The position numbers and the translations under genes were made by a program. 64,000 bases of DNA. It comes from Mucilaginibacter terrae. Its GTDB lineage: Bacteria > Bacteroidota > Bacteroidia > Sphingobacteriales > Sphingobacteriaceae. The notes beneath the pieces were generated by a model. It searched no databases and was not told the DNA's origin. It saw only the letters and a list, made by a program, of their open reading frames with translations. Shown one piece after another: positions 1 to 10,018 of this stretch. Every line of letters begins with the position of its first letter. Positions within the stretch are counted from its first letter, which is position 1. Location: contig NZ_JAVLVU010000001.1 of NCBI RefSeq assembly GCF_031951985.1, positions 2,108,001 to 2,172,000 of the forward strand, written 5' to 3'.

Positions 1-1
1 G

Positions 2-982
2 TTTGAGGGTGCGCTCGAACTCAAGTATTCGCCCTCAAAAAACCAGGTGATCAAGCGCTCGTTTATGTCGGCATTTTTTATTTTGATATGCACCACGTTC
101 TGCATATCGGGCTTAATATACATACTTACCAAAGCCGATTTTTATCGGTGTTTTATGAATGCCATTCCGTTCTGTGTTATCAGTTCGGCCATTGCCATAC
201 CCTCGGCATCCAACATCAACAAGGAAAAAAAGGAGTTCATTATTTATGAATCATCGTTTTCGGATATTTTAACCGTGGTGTTGTTCAATTTTATGCTGAG
301 TAACAGCTACATCAGCATTGGCTCGTTTGCCAAATTGGGGGTTGAACTGGTGGCCATTTTAATACTGGCACAAGTGGCCTGTTTGCTGTTATTGTACCTT
401 ATTGGCCGCATTACACATCATGTTAAATTCTTCCTCATTATTGCATTGCTCATATTAGTGTACGCTATTGGGCAGTCGTTCCACTTATCATCATTAATTA
501 TTGTGCTGGCCTTAGGCCTGTTTTTTAACAATGCTGACCAAATTAATTTGCCCTGGTTCCGCAAACACTTTATTTACCACGGCCTGCAGATCGACCTTAA
601 ACAGCTCCTCCAACTATCGGCCGAAAGCGCTTTTTTAATGCGCACCTTCTTCTTTATCATCTTCGGTTTTACCATGGATGTTTATCAACTGCAAAAATCA
701 ACCGTGCTTTTCATCGGCGGATTGATCCTGTTCACCATCTATTTCATTCGTTTCGTATACATTAAACTGGCGCTAAAAACAGAGCTCATGCCCGAACTGG
801 TGATCGTTCCCCGCGGTCTCATCAGCGTATTGCTTTACTACAACATCCCCCAGCCGCTTCGCCTGCCCGGTGTTGAAACCAGCTTGCTCTTTGTGGTGAT
901 ACTGGGCACCAGCATCATCATGAGTATAGGCTTGTTTTTTTATAACCGCCGGGTGAGTGCTAAAGAGTTTGAGAATGTTTAG
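2..982 (+). CDS. Cation:proton antiporter, 5'-truncated by window edge
   Basis: This is the C-terminal part of a multi-pass inner-membrane transporter that probably exchanges Na+ or K+ for protons. The frame is open to the left edge; a GTG at 47 is in frame, but residues before it read on without a stop, so the real start lies outside the window. About eight hydrophobic segments are visible, and the late segment RGLISVLLYY resembles the conserved arginine region of CPA-type exchangers. The gene ends 119 bases before the ligA start. Family assignment is by overall character only; the substrate cannot be told. Confidence 0.6.
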   Translation, partial: FEGALELKYSPSKNQVIKRSFMSAFFILICTTFCISGLIYILTKADFYRCFMNAIPFCVISSAIAIPSASNINKEKKEFIIYESSFSDILTVVLFNFMLSNSYISIGSFAKLGVELVAILILAQVACLLLLYLIGRITHHVKFFLIIALLILVYAIGQSFHLSSLIIVLALGLFFNNADQINLPWFRKHFIYHGLQIDLKQLLQLSAESAFLMRTFFFIIFGFTMDVYQLQKSTVLFIGGLILFTIYFIRFVYIKLALKTELMPELVIVPRGLISVLLYYNIPQPLRLPGVETSLLFVVILGTSIIMSIGLFFYNRRVSAKEFENV

Positions 983-990
983 GGTACAAT

Positions 991-3114
<2,124 letters not shown>

Positions 3115-3269
3115 ATGCCCAATTGAATACTCGTAAAACAGGGAATTTTTCGTGAGATTTTAAGCTTTAAAAAAGAAAAAATCAGGGCATAGCAGCCTAT
3201 TTAACACAATTTAACAAGGCGGTAAAGCAATTATTTGCATCTTTAGGGCACAACCCCTATCATACACAA

Positions 3270-5720
3270 ATGAAATCTGCTTTAACACTTGTCACGATCC
3301 TTTTTTTATCTGTTACCGTATTAGCACAAAACTTTACCCTAAGCGGTACGGTGAAAGATAACGCTGGTCAGCCTATCCCCTTTGCCACTATTTTGGTAAA
3401 AAACACTACTAAGGGCTCACCCGCCAACGCCGACGGGCAATACTCGCTAACCCTTACTTCCGGCACATATGAGCTGCAATTCAAGGCCATAGGCTATAAA
3501 CAGGAAAGCCGTAAAATAGAGCTTAAAAGCAATCAAACGCTTAATATTGAACTTGCCATTGAAGCCTACCAGCTGCAAAATGTAGTGGTAAAAGCAGGCG
3601 GGGAAGACCCTGCCTATGCCATTATCCGCAAGGCTATACGCAAGCGCAAGGGATATTTAAATGAAGTTAGATCATACACTACCGACACCTATATCAAAGG
3701 ATTACAACGCATCCTGAACATGCCCAAAAAGTTCATGGGCCGCGACCTTAACCAAATGGCCCGCGAAGCCGGACTGGACTCTAACCGCCGCGGCATTGTG
3801 TACCTGTCCGAATCAGAATCTAAACTGGCCTTTATGCAGCCCGATATGTACCATGAGGAAATGGTATCGTCGAAAGTATCGGGCAGCAACCGGGCATTTA
3901 GTTTTAACCGGGCATCAGATCTCAACGTTAACTTTTACCAGAATTTGCAGGACTGGGAAGGCTTGAGCAATCGTCCGCTGGTATCGCCCATTGCCGATAA
4001 TGCCTTATCATTTTACAACTACAAATACATGGGCGAAACCGTTGAAAACGGCGAAACCATTAACCGTATACAGGTAACACCTAAACGCAAATTTGAACCT
4101 ACTTTTGAAGGTTATATTTATATTATTGAAGATAGCTGGCGCATTCACAGCGCCGATTTAATGCTGACCAAATCGGCAGGTATAAACTTTGTTGATACCC
4201 TTACCGTAAAGCAGCAGTTTGTACCGGTAAGCAACAATACCTGGATGCCGGCATCGGTTAAGTTTGAGTTTACTGCCGGCTTATTTAGCTTTAAGGTGGG
4301 TGGTTACTTTGTGGCCGTATTTAAAAACTATGATATTGCCCCTAAACTCACCCGTAAAGATTTTGCAGAGGTAATGAAGGTTACTGCCGGGGTAAATAAA
4401 AAGGATTCGACCTATTGGCAGCAGGCGCGCCCTATCCCGCTCACTACCGAAGAGATTACCGATTACGAAAAGAAAGCCGTGCTGGCCAAAAAACGCGAAT
4501 CAAAACCTTACCTCGATTCGTTGGACAAGGTATACAACAAGGTTTCTTTAGAAAAATTCCTATTCTCGGGCGTTAGTGTGCGTAACCGGTATAAAAAGAG
4601 CTATTTCAATACCGAATCGGTTATTGGCTCACTACTGTATAACACTGTCGAAGGCGTGGCCATTAACTACGGAGCATCATATACCAAACAAATTGATAGC
4701 GCCCGTAACCGGTATTTGCGACTATCGGGTAGGGTACGTTATGGCTTCAGCAATAAATTGCTGCATGGCAATGTTACAGGCATCATTCCTATACAAGATT
4801 ATACGCTGAGTTTTAGCGGTGGTTCGGATGTGATTGATTTAAATAATACCTTTCCTATTACGGCATTTGCAAATTCGATGGCGAGTTTGCTTTATCGCCA
4901 AAATTACCAAAAGCTTTACGATAAACATTTTGCAGCAGTTGGCATATCGCACCGCATAGCCGGCGGATGGCAAGGCAGCATTGGGGCCGAATATGCCGAC
5001 AGGCGCTGGCTGGACAACACATCCGATTACAGCTTCTTTAAAAAAGACCGTGAGTTTACTTCCAACAACCCATTTACGCCTAACAGTAACACCCCGTTGT
5101 TCCCTAACAACCAATCATTTAAGGTAACCCTACGCACCAGTTACGATTTCAGCAACCGTTATGTCACCTATCCAACCGGCCGTTACTACTTACCATCTAA
5201 ATACCCTAAACTCGAGGTAGCCTATACTAAAGCATTTAAAAACGTTATGGGCTCTGATGTAGATTATAATTTGATTACCGCTAACATATCAAAAAACAAC
5301 GTTAGCCTGGGGCTTTGGGGTAAGTTTGATTTTTATATTGGTGCCGGTAAATTCATCAATGCCAACAACGTGTATTTTACCGATTATAAGCACTTTTCGG
5401 GTAATGAGATACTACTGCACCATGATGCACCAAATTCATTCCTGATGCTCAATTACTATACCAACAGCACAGCCGATAAATACCTGGAAGGCCACTACGA
5501 GCATAATTTTGGTGGATTGTTTTTAAGCAAGCTACCGCTCATACGCCGGTTAAAATTGCAGGAAGTACTCAAAGTTAATTATCTCACTACCCCTACGCTT
5601 AAAAACTATTCGGAGTTGGGAGTAGGTTTAAATTATATGGGCTTCAAGGCTTTGTACGGATGGTCGTTTAACAGTGGCTTGAACTCCAAAAATGCGCTAC
5701 GCCTTACCGTTGATTTCTAA
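3270..5720 (+). CDS. DUF5686 outer-membrane protein with CarboxypepD_reg-like domain
   Basis: This 816-aa protein starts with a signal peptide (about residues 1-19, cut after LAQ). A carboxypeptidase-regulatory-like beta-sandwich follows at about 22-105 (TLSGTVKDNAGQPIPFATI), then a DUF5686 body. The second half is rich in alternating aromatic strands and ends in a terminal phenylalanine, as outer-membrane barrels do. The plug-like N-domain resembles that of SusC/TonB receptors, but I see no TonB box or plug. Its role is unknown; members are common in Bacteroidota envelopes. It appears monocistronic. Confidence 0.8.
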   Translation: MKSALTLVTILFLSVTVLAQNFTLSGTVKDNAGQPIPFATILVKNTTKGSPANADGQYSLTLTSGTYELQFKAIGYKQESRKIELKSNQTLNIELAIEAYQLQNVVVKAGGEDPAYAIIRKAIRKRKGYLNEVRSYTTDTYIKGLQRILNMPKKFMGRDLNQMAREAGLDSNRRGIVYLSESESKLAFMQPDMYHEEMVSSKVSGSNRAFSFNRASDLNVNFYQNLQDWEGLSNRPLVSPIADNALSFYNYKYMGETVENGETINRIQVTPKRKFEPTFEGYIYIIEDSWRIHSADLMLTKSAGINFVDTLTVKQQFVPVSNNTWMPASVKFEFTAGLFSFKVGGYFVAVFKNYDIAPKLTRKDFAEVMKVTAGVNKKDSTYWQQARPIPLTTEEITDYEKKAVLAKKRESKPYLDSLDKVYNKVSLEKFLFSGVSVRNRYKKSYFNTESVIGSLLYNTVEGVAINYGASYTKQIDSARNRYLRLSGRVRYGFSNKLLHGNVTGIIPIQDYTLSFSGGSDVIDLNNTFPITAFANSMASLLYRQNYQKLYDKHFAAVGISHRIAGGWQGSIGAEYADRRWLDNTSDYSFFKKDREFTSNNPFTPNSNTPLFPNNQSFKVTLRTSYDFSNRYVTYPTGRYYLPSKYPKLEVAYTKAFKNVMGSDVDYNLITANISKNNVSLGLWGKFDFYIGAGKFINANNVYFTDYKHFSGNEILLHHDAPNSFLMLNYYTNSTADKYLEGHYEHNFGGLFLSKLPLIRRLKLQEVLKVNYLTTPTLKNYSELGVGLNYMGFKALYGWSFNSGLNSKNALRLTVDF

Positions 5721-5809
5721 AAAAGTTGATACAAACTTAACGCAGTATAAATAAATGGCTCATTTAAAAGGGTAAAATCCTATATTAGCCACCCTGTTAT
5801 TATTATAAA

Positions 5810-6691
5810 ATGAAAATGTTTCACGGAACCGGAGTAGCCATGGTAACTCCGTTTACTACCGATGGCCAGGTTGATTATGCCGGCCTCGAAAACCTGATAA
5901 ACCACCTTATTGACGGTGGTGTTGAGTATCTGGTATCATTAGGTACAACCGGCGAAAGCGCCACATTGAATAAGGATGAGAAGAAGAAGGTTTGGGCTTT
6001 TACTGCTGAGAAGGTAAACAAACGTGTAAACCTGGTTGCAGGTATTGCAAGCAATAACACCTACGAGGTTGTGGAGGCCATAAAAGGTTTTGAAGCCGAA
6101 GGCTATGATGCTATACTATCAGCCAGCCCTTATTACAATAAACCAATTCAGGAGGGTATTTACCAGCATTATAAGGCTATTGCTGAGGCTTCATCATTAC
6201 CTGTACTTTTATACAACGTACCCAGCCGTACCGGCAGTAATGTAAGCGCAGAGACCACATTACGTTTGGCTAATGACTTTAAGAACATTATAGGCACAAA
6301 AGAAGCATCGGGCAATTTTGAACAGTTTAACCATATTATGCGCGATAAACCGGAGGATTTCCTGTTCATTTCGGGCGATGACCCGGTTACCCTGCCTATG
6401 ATGGCCATGGGTGCTGTGGGTGTAATATCGGTTATTGGCAATGCCGTGCCTCGCCAGTTTTCTGACATGGTACGTACCTGCCTTTCGGGAGATTTTAAAG
6501 CGGCCTTGAAGGGCCACTACGATCTTATTGAGTTTACCCGCCTCATGTTTGCCGAAGGTAGCCCAGGTGGCATTAAAACCGCACTTAAGCACTTGGATAT
6601 TTGCGGCGATACATTGCGTTTACCGCTGGTACAGGTTAGCCCTGCCGCTGCCGATAAAATTGCTGCTGAACTGAAAAAGATAGTAGGCTAA
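5810..6691 (+). CDS. dapA: 4-hydroxy-tetrahydrodipicolinate synthase DapA
   Basis: It condenses pyruvate with aspartate semialdehyde, the first committed step to lysine and meso-diaminopimelate. The 293-aa TIM barrel shows GTTGESATL at about 45, the catalytic tyrosine region YYNKP near 108-112, and the Schiff-base lysine in GTKEASGN near 164. It starts at an ATG and ends before a strong terminator, so it is a single-gene unit. Its product feeds the cell-wall genes further along; the nearby MurE has the DNPR motif of meso-DAP-adding enzymes, which agrees. Confidence 0.95.
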   Translation: MKMFHGTGVAMVTPFTTDGQVDYAGLENLINHLIDGGVEYLVSLGTTGESATLNKDEKKKVWAFTAEKVNKRVNLVAGIASNNTYEVVEAIKGFEAEGYDAILSASPYYNKPIQEGIYQHYKAIAEASSLPVLLYNVPSRTGSNVSAETTLRLANDFKNIIGTKEASGNFEQFNHIMRDKPEDFLFISGDDPVTLPMMAMGAVGVISVIGNAVPRQFSDMVRTCLSGDFKAALKGHYDLIEFTRLMFAEGSPGGIKTALKHLDICGDTLRLPLVQVSPAAADKIAAELKKIVG

Positions 6692-6712
6692 GCAATCTGA
6701 CATTTAACATAA

Positions 6713-6744
6713 AGAAGCTTGCTCGTTTGGGCAAGCTTTTTTGT
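6713..6744 (+). terminator. Rho-independent terminator of dapA
   Basis: The stem AAGCTTGC / GCAAGCTT (6715-6722, 6731-6738) is followed by a T run, 20 bases after the dapA stop. Confidence 0.85.
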
Positions 6745-6790
6745 TTGATGAATAATTTAGTCACCATAATCAAGTATAGGATGTGGTCAC

Positions 6791-6824
6791 AAAAAAAGCC
6801 CGTCGTTACCGACAGGCTTTTTTT
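6791..6824. terminator. Bidirectional terminator for the histone-like gene
   Basis: An A run, the near-perfect stem AAGCCCGTCG / CGACAGGCTT and a T run make a hairpin usable from both sides. It lies 30 bases beyond the stop of the minus-strand histone-like gene and should end its transcript. Confidence 0.85.
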
Positions 6825-6854
6825 ATAAGATAAGTAAAAACTTATTGCTTAAAA

Positions 6855-7031
6855 TTAAGCTTTGTTTTTAGATTCCTGAACTTCCAAACGGATAGCTTGA
6901 GCAAGGTTTTTTAAGTCTTGCATACCTTTACGTACGCGGGTACCAGCAGCACTGTTACCTTTGTTGTAGAATTTGTCAGCATCGCCTTCTAATGAAGCGA
7001 TAAGTTCTTTTACCTGGTTAAATTTGTCCAT
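6855..7031 (-). CDS. Small histone H1-like DNA-binding protein (Hc1-like)
   Basis: This 58-aa reading frame is below common length cut-offs but well supported. It begins MDKFNQVKELIASLEGD, is lysine-rich and helical, and ends QESKNKA. It matches the short histone H1/Hc1-like proteins of Bacteroidota, which probably help compact the nucleoid. A good Shine-Dalgarno (AAAGGAG) sits 8 bases before the ATG, unusually clear for this genome, and a terminator follows the stop. The upstream 350 bases carry no gene, so it is transcribed alone, probably strongly. The assignment is from remembered family sequences, not a search. Confidence 0.85.
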   Translation of the reverse strand: MDKFNQVKELIASLEGDADKFYNKGNSAAGTRVRKGMQDLKNLAQAIRLEVQESKNKA

Positions 7032-7123
7032 TTTAATTTACTCCTTTTAAAGATTGAGGTTTATTGTTTTAACTATGGCTAATCTAAAATCTTTTTTTTA
7101 AATAAAAAAACGTTTATCAACCC

Positions 7124-7157
7124 AAAAGTGCGTTTTAAGCACTGTTTAAGCACTTTT
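7124..7157. promoter_or_regulatory. Hairpin with tandem TTTAAGCACT words upstream of histone-like gene
   Basis: AAAAGTGC (7124-7131) pairs with GCACTTTT (7150-7157), and TTTAAGCACT occurs twice 11 bases apart (7134-7143, 7145-7154). It lies about 93 bases upstream of the histone-like start in an otherwise gene-free AT-rich stretch (7032-7340). Helical-turn spacing suggests a protein-binding site, but no regulator is known. Confidence 0.35.
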
Positions 7158-7340
7158 TCATTCAAAACAGCCGTTTAATTGAATTATACTATTAATTATC
7201 AGTTATTAATTAAATTTTGATAATAACAGTTGCTAATTGTTGAAAACTTTCATTCATAAAAATCGCCCTTATAAGCCTAAAAATGTACTTCTTGAATCAA
7301 GATTACCTATAAATCGTTCTTGTAAACACCTCATATAACA

Positions 7341-7371
7341 AAAAAGCCCTCCGTTAACAGAGGGCTTTTGT
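7341..7371 (-). terminator. Terminator of the alpha-oxoamine synthase gene
   Basis: AAAAGCCCTC and GAGGGCTTTT flank a short loop, 18 bases past the minus-strand stop at 7389; read on the minus strand the hairpin ends in a T run. Confidence 0.85.
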
Positions 7372-7388
7372 ATAGCTAAGCTTTTAGT

Positions 7389-8636
7389 TTAAGCAAGTTC
7401 CAGGTTCTTTTCTTTATAAAAACCGTCTTTCAGCTTCTGGGCAACTTCACTGTAAGCATCCAGCGTACGTTGTACATCTTCGAGCGAGTGCGTTGCAGTT
7501 GGAATCAAACGCAGTACAATTAATCCCTTAGGAATTACCGGATACACCACAATTGAACAGAAGATACCATAATTTTCGCGCAGGTCGCGGGTTAGGCTGG
7601 TGGCTTCAAACAAATCGCCTTTCAAAAATACCGGGGTAACCATCGTATTGGTGTTACCAATATCAAAGCCACGCTCTTTTAAACCTTTTTGCAGTGTAGT
7701 GGCAATTAGCCACAGCTTTTCGCGTAACTCAGGTTGCGCCTTCAATAATTCAAAGCGTTTATGCAAGCCCATAACCATGGGCATAGGTAAAGCCTTGGCA
7801 AAAGTTTGCGAACGCATATTGTAGCGCAGGAAAGCAATAATATCTTGTTTGGCAGCCACAAAAGCACCTATACCGGCCATCGATTTGGCAAACGTACCAA
7901 AGTAAACATCTACGCCATCTATACACTCCTGCTCCTCGTGGGTGCCGGCACCGGTTTTACCCATGGTACCAAAGCCGTGCGCATCATCAATCAGCAAACG
8001 AAACTCGTACTTGCTTTTTAGGTCAACAATTTCTTTGATCTTTCCTTGCGCGCCCGACATACCGAAAACGCCCTCGGTAATTACCAAAATACCCCCACCG
8101 GTTTGCTGGGTAAGCTTGGTAGCACGTTCCATTTGTTTTTCGAAACTGGCAATATCGTTATGTTGGTAAACATAGCGTTTACCCATGTGCAGGCGTACAC
8201 CATCTATTATACAAGCGTGCGATTCGGCATCGTATACAATAACGTCGTTACGGTCAACCAATGTATCAATAATGGATACCATGCCCTGGTAGCCATAATT
8301 CAATAAAAAGCCGGCTTCCATACCTACAAAATCGGCAAGTCCTTGCTCTAATGATTCGTGGTGCTTGGTATTGCCCGACATCATGCGCGCACCCATTGGG
8401 TATGCCATACCATAATCGGCAGCGGCCTGGGCATCGGCCTTACGCACCTCGGGATGATTGGCTAAACCAAGGTAGTTGTTAAGGCTCCAAACCAAATGCT
8501 CTTTGCCGTTAAACATCATCATATGGGCAGATATTTCACCTTCCAGCTTAGGAAACGAAAAATAACCGTGCGACCATTTTTGGTGCATACCAATAGGGCC
8601 GCCTAAGTTTTTTGATATTTTGTCAAATAAATCCAA
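7389..8636 (-). CDS. Alpha-oxoamine synthase family PLP enzyme (SPT / cysteate acyltransferase / KBL-like)
   Basis: This is a 415-aa fold-type I pyridoxal-phosphate enzyme of the family that condenses an amino acid with an acyl thioester. Visible are SLNNYLGL near 50, the PLP aspartate-histidine motif IDDAHGFGTMG near 215, and the Schiff-base lysine in GTFAKSMAGIGAF near 250. Relatives include serine palmitoyltransferase, cysteate fatty acyltransferase (sulfonolipids), glycine C-acetyltransferase and BioF. Bacteroidota make sphingo- or sulfonolipids, so a lipid role is attractive, but the sequence alone does not fix the substrate. A divergent short-chain dehydrogenase lies upstream, and a consensus promoter precedes the gene. 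Confidence 0.8.
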   Translation of the reverse strand: MDLFDKISKNLGGPIGMHQKWSHGYFSFPKLEGEISAHMMMFNGKEHLVWSLNNYLGLANHPEVRKADAQAAADYGMAYPMGARMMSGNTKHHESLEQGLADFVGMEAGFLLNYGYQGMVSIIDTLVDRNDVIVYDAESHACIIDGVRLHMGKRYVYQHNDIASFEKQMERATKLTQQTGGGILVITEGVFGMSGAQGKIKEIVDLKSKYEFRLLIDDAHGFGTMGKTGAGTHEEQECIDGVDVYFGTFAKSMAGIGAFVAAKQDIIAFLRYNMRSQTFAKALPMPMVMGLHKRFELLKAQPELREKLWLIATTLQKGLKERGFDIGNTNTMVTPVFLKGDLFEATSLTRDLRENYGIFCSIVVYPVIPKGLIVLRLIPTATHSLEDVQRTLDAYSEVAQKLKDGFYKEKNLELA

Positions 8637-8661
8637 TGTCTCTAATCTATTTATTCAATTA

Positions 8662-8690
8662 CAAATATAGCGGTTTAAATGCAGGGCAAC
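8662..8690 (-). promoter_or_regulatory. Bacteroidota-type promoter of the alpha-oxoamine synthase gene
   Basis: On the minus strand TATATTTG (8662-8669) is an exact TAnnTTTG -7 box. An upstream TTG (8687-8689) lies 17 bases away as the -33 element. The start codon follows at 8636. Confidence 0.65.
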
Positions 8691-8693
8691 AAT

Positions 8694-8723
8694 GGTTATA
8701 ACTTTTTATAATAGGTTATAACC
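8694..8723. promoter_or_regulatory. Two palindromic GGTTATAACC-type sites, 20 bp apart
   Basis: GGTTATAACT (8694-8703) and the perfect palindrome GGTTATAACC (8714-8723) are spaced by two helical turns, directly upstream of the -33 element of the minus-strand promoter and between two divergent genes. This is typical operator geometry for a dimeric repressor or activator; no regulator gene is adjacent. Confidence 0.5.
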
Positions 8724-8893
8724 ATACCTTCTTGTTTCATTAACTGCGTTCTACCTAAATATAATTAAAATAATTAAGGTGCACAATGGCACTTGCTTCT
8801 CCATAGTAAATTAGTATGGAATTACATCAAAAAACAAACCCATACTTATACATGTTTAAACATTAATTGCGTTTATAATTAAAAGATACACCT

Positions 8894-9685
8894 ATGAGCG
8901 AATTAAAAGAAAAAGTAATACTCATTACCGGGGCTGCAATGGGTTTAGGATTAGCTACCGCTATTGAAGCTGCTGCCAGCGGCGCAAAACTTGCCCTGGT
9001 TGACTACAATGCCGAAGGTTTGGAGAAAGCCAAAGCCGACATTCTTAGCCAATACCCCAACAGTGATGTGTTAACGATAATTGCCGATACATCGAATGAA
9101 GATGACGTTAAGAACTACGTTAAGGAAACCATTAACAAATTTGGCGCTATCGACGGTTTTTATAATAATGCCGGTATAGAGGGTAAACAAGCGCCACTGG
9201 TTGATTATGACCTTGACGTATTTAAAAAAGTAATTGACATAAACCTGCTGGGCGTTTACTACGGTATAAAACATGTTTTACCTCACATGCAAAGTAAAAA
9301 TTACGGACGCATAGTGAACGTAGCATCGGTTGGTGGTATACGCGGGGTAATGAACCAAACACCTTATGTAGCCAGCAAGCACGCGGTAGTCGGTATCACT
9401 AAAAATACTGCTTTAGAATATGCCCGCTACGGCATCAATACCAACGCTATAGCACCGGGCGCTATCCTCACGCCGATGGTTGCAGGTGCCTTTAAGCAAG
9501 TAAACCCCGAAGACCCCGCTGCTGCCGAAGCAGAATACGCACAAGCTAACCCAACCAAACGGCTGGGTAAACCCGAAGAAGTAGCCAAGGTTGTTTGCTT
9601 TTTACTGAGCGAAGCCTGCAGCTATGTAAACGGGCAGGTAATTGCCATTGATGGCGGACAATCGAATAGTTATGGGAATGTGTAG
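8894..9685 (+). CDS. Short-chain dehydrogenase/reductase (SDR)
   Basis: This 263-aa classical SDR is a soluble NAD(P)-dependent oxidoreductase. The cofactor motif is GAAMGLG (residues 13-19), with an aspartate after strand 2 (LVDYN) that favours NAD. NNAG lies near 92, the catalytic serine is in VASVGG, and YVASK carries the tyrosine and lysine. The end IDGGQS is typical. The substrate is unknown. It is divergent from the alpha-oxoamine synthase; in sphingolipid and sulfonolipid synthesis a ketoreductase of this fold acts next, so a link is possible but unproven. A terminator follows. Confidence 0.85.
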   Translation: MSELKEKVILITGAAMGLGLATAIEAAASGAKLALVDYNAEGLEKAKADILSQYPNSDVLTIIADTSNEDDVKNYVKETINKFGAIDGFYNNAGIEGKQAPLVDYDLDVFKKVIDINLLGVYYGIKHVLPHMQSKNYGRIVNVASVGGIRGVMNQTPYVASKHAVVGITKNTALEYARYGINTNAIAPGAILTPMVAGAFKQVNPEDPAAAEAEYAQANPTKRLGKPEEVAKVVCFLLSEACSYVNGQVIAIDGGQSNSYGNV

Positions 9686-9722
9686 TGATAAAGATTGTTT
9701 ATAAAACCAATCACAGCAAAGC

Positions 9723-9756
9723 AAAACGCCCGGCTCATATGAACCGGGCGTTTTAT
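9723..9756 (+). terminator. Terminator after the SDR gene
   Basis: Perfect stem AAAACGCCCGG / CCGGGCGTTTT around a 10-base loop, followed by TTATTT. It can act on both strands. Confidence 0.85.
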
Positions 9757-9762
9757 TTATAT

Positions 9763-9803
9763 ATCTCCGCAGAGATTGCTTCGTTCCTCGCAATGACGTG
9801 AAG
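9763..9803. repeat. Half copy of intergenic repeat family A
   Basis: The 28 bases at 9771-9798 (core GATTGCTTCGTTCCTCGCAA) are identical to the right arm of the full palindrome at 58089-58172. Only one arm is present here, beside the ftsZ 3' end. Confidence 0.85.
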
Positions 9804-9823
9804 GGAAACGATTAGTGATCTAT

Positions 9824-10018
9824 TTAATCAACATTATCGTGCAAAAACGAGTTATTGCGGCGAATCTCGGGGTTACCATCGTTATCAGATAACGAGAATT
9901 TAGAGATCGAACTTTCGTTTGAGGCAGCTGGTTGTTGCAGCGAAATTTCTTTACGCTTGTAAGCCGGTACGTTTTCCAGTTCCTGTATGTTGCCGTTGCG
10001 CAGCTTCATGCTCAGGTC
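9824..10018 (-). CDS. ftsZ: FtsZ C-terminal tail encoded in the -1 frame
   Basis: This 64-codon frame reads DLSMKLRNGN and continues to the end NNSFLHDNVD. It is what I expect for the conserved C-terminal tail of Bacteroidota FtsZ, the part that binds FtsA and other partners. It is not in frame with the main ftsZ reading, which stops at 10012-10014. Joining them needs a -1 shift at the run of six A followed by G (10018-10024). The fused protein would be 544 aa. An ATG at 10009 could also allow reinitiation, since the stop and this ATG are two bases apart. Tail identity rests on remembered family sequences. Confidence 0.75.
   Translation of the reverse strand, partial: DLSMKLRNGNIQELENVPAYKRKEISLQQPAASNESSISKFSLSDNDGNPEIRRNNSFLHDNVD

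Noticed and set aside
9771..9798. Transcription attenuator or terminator at the ftsZ 3' end
   Set aside because: It is one unpaired arm of family A and has no T run; it is identical to a repeat elsewhere, so a gene-specific role is not supported.
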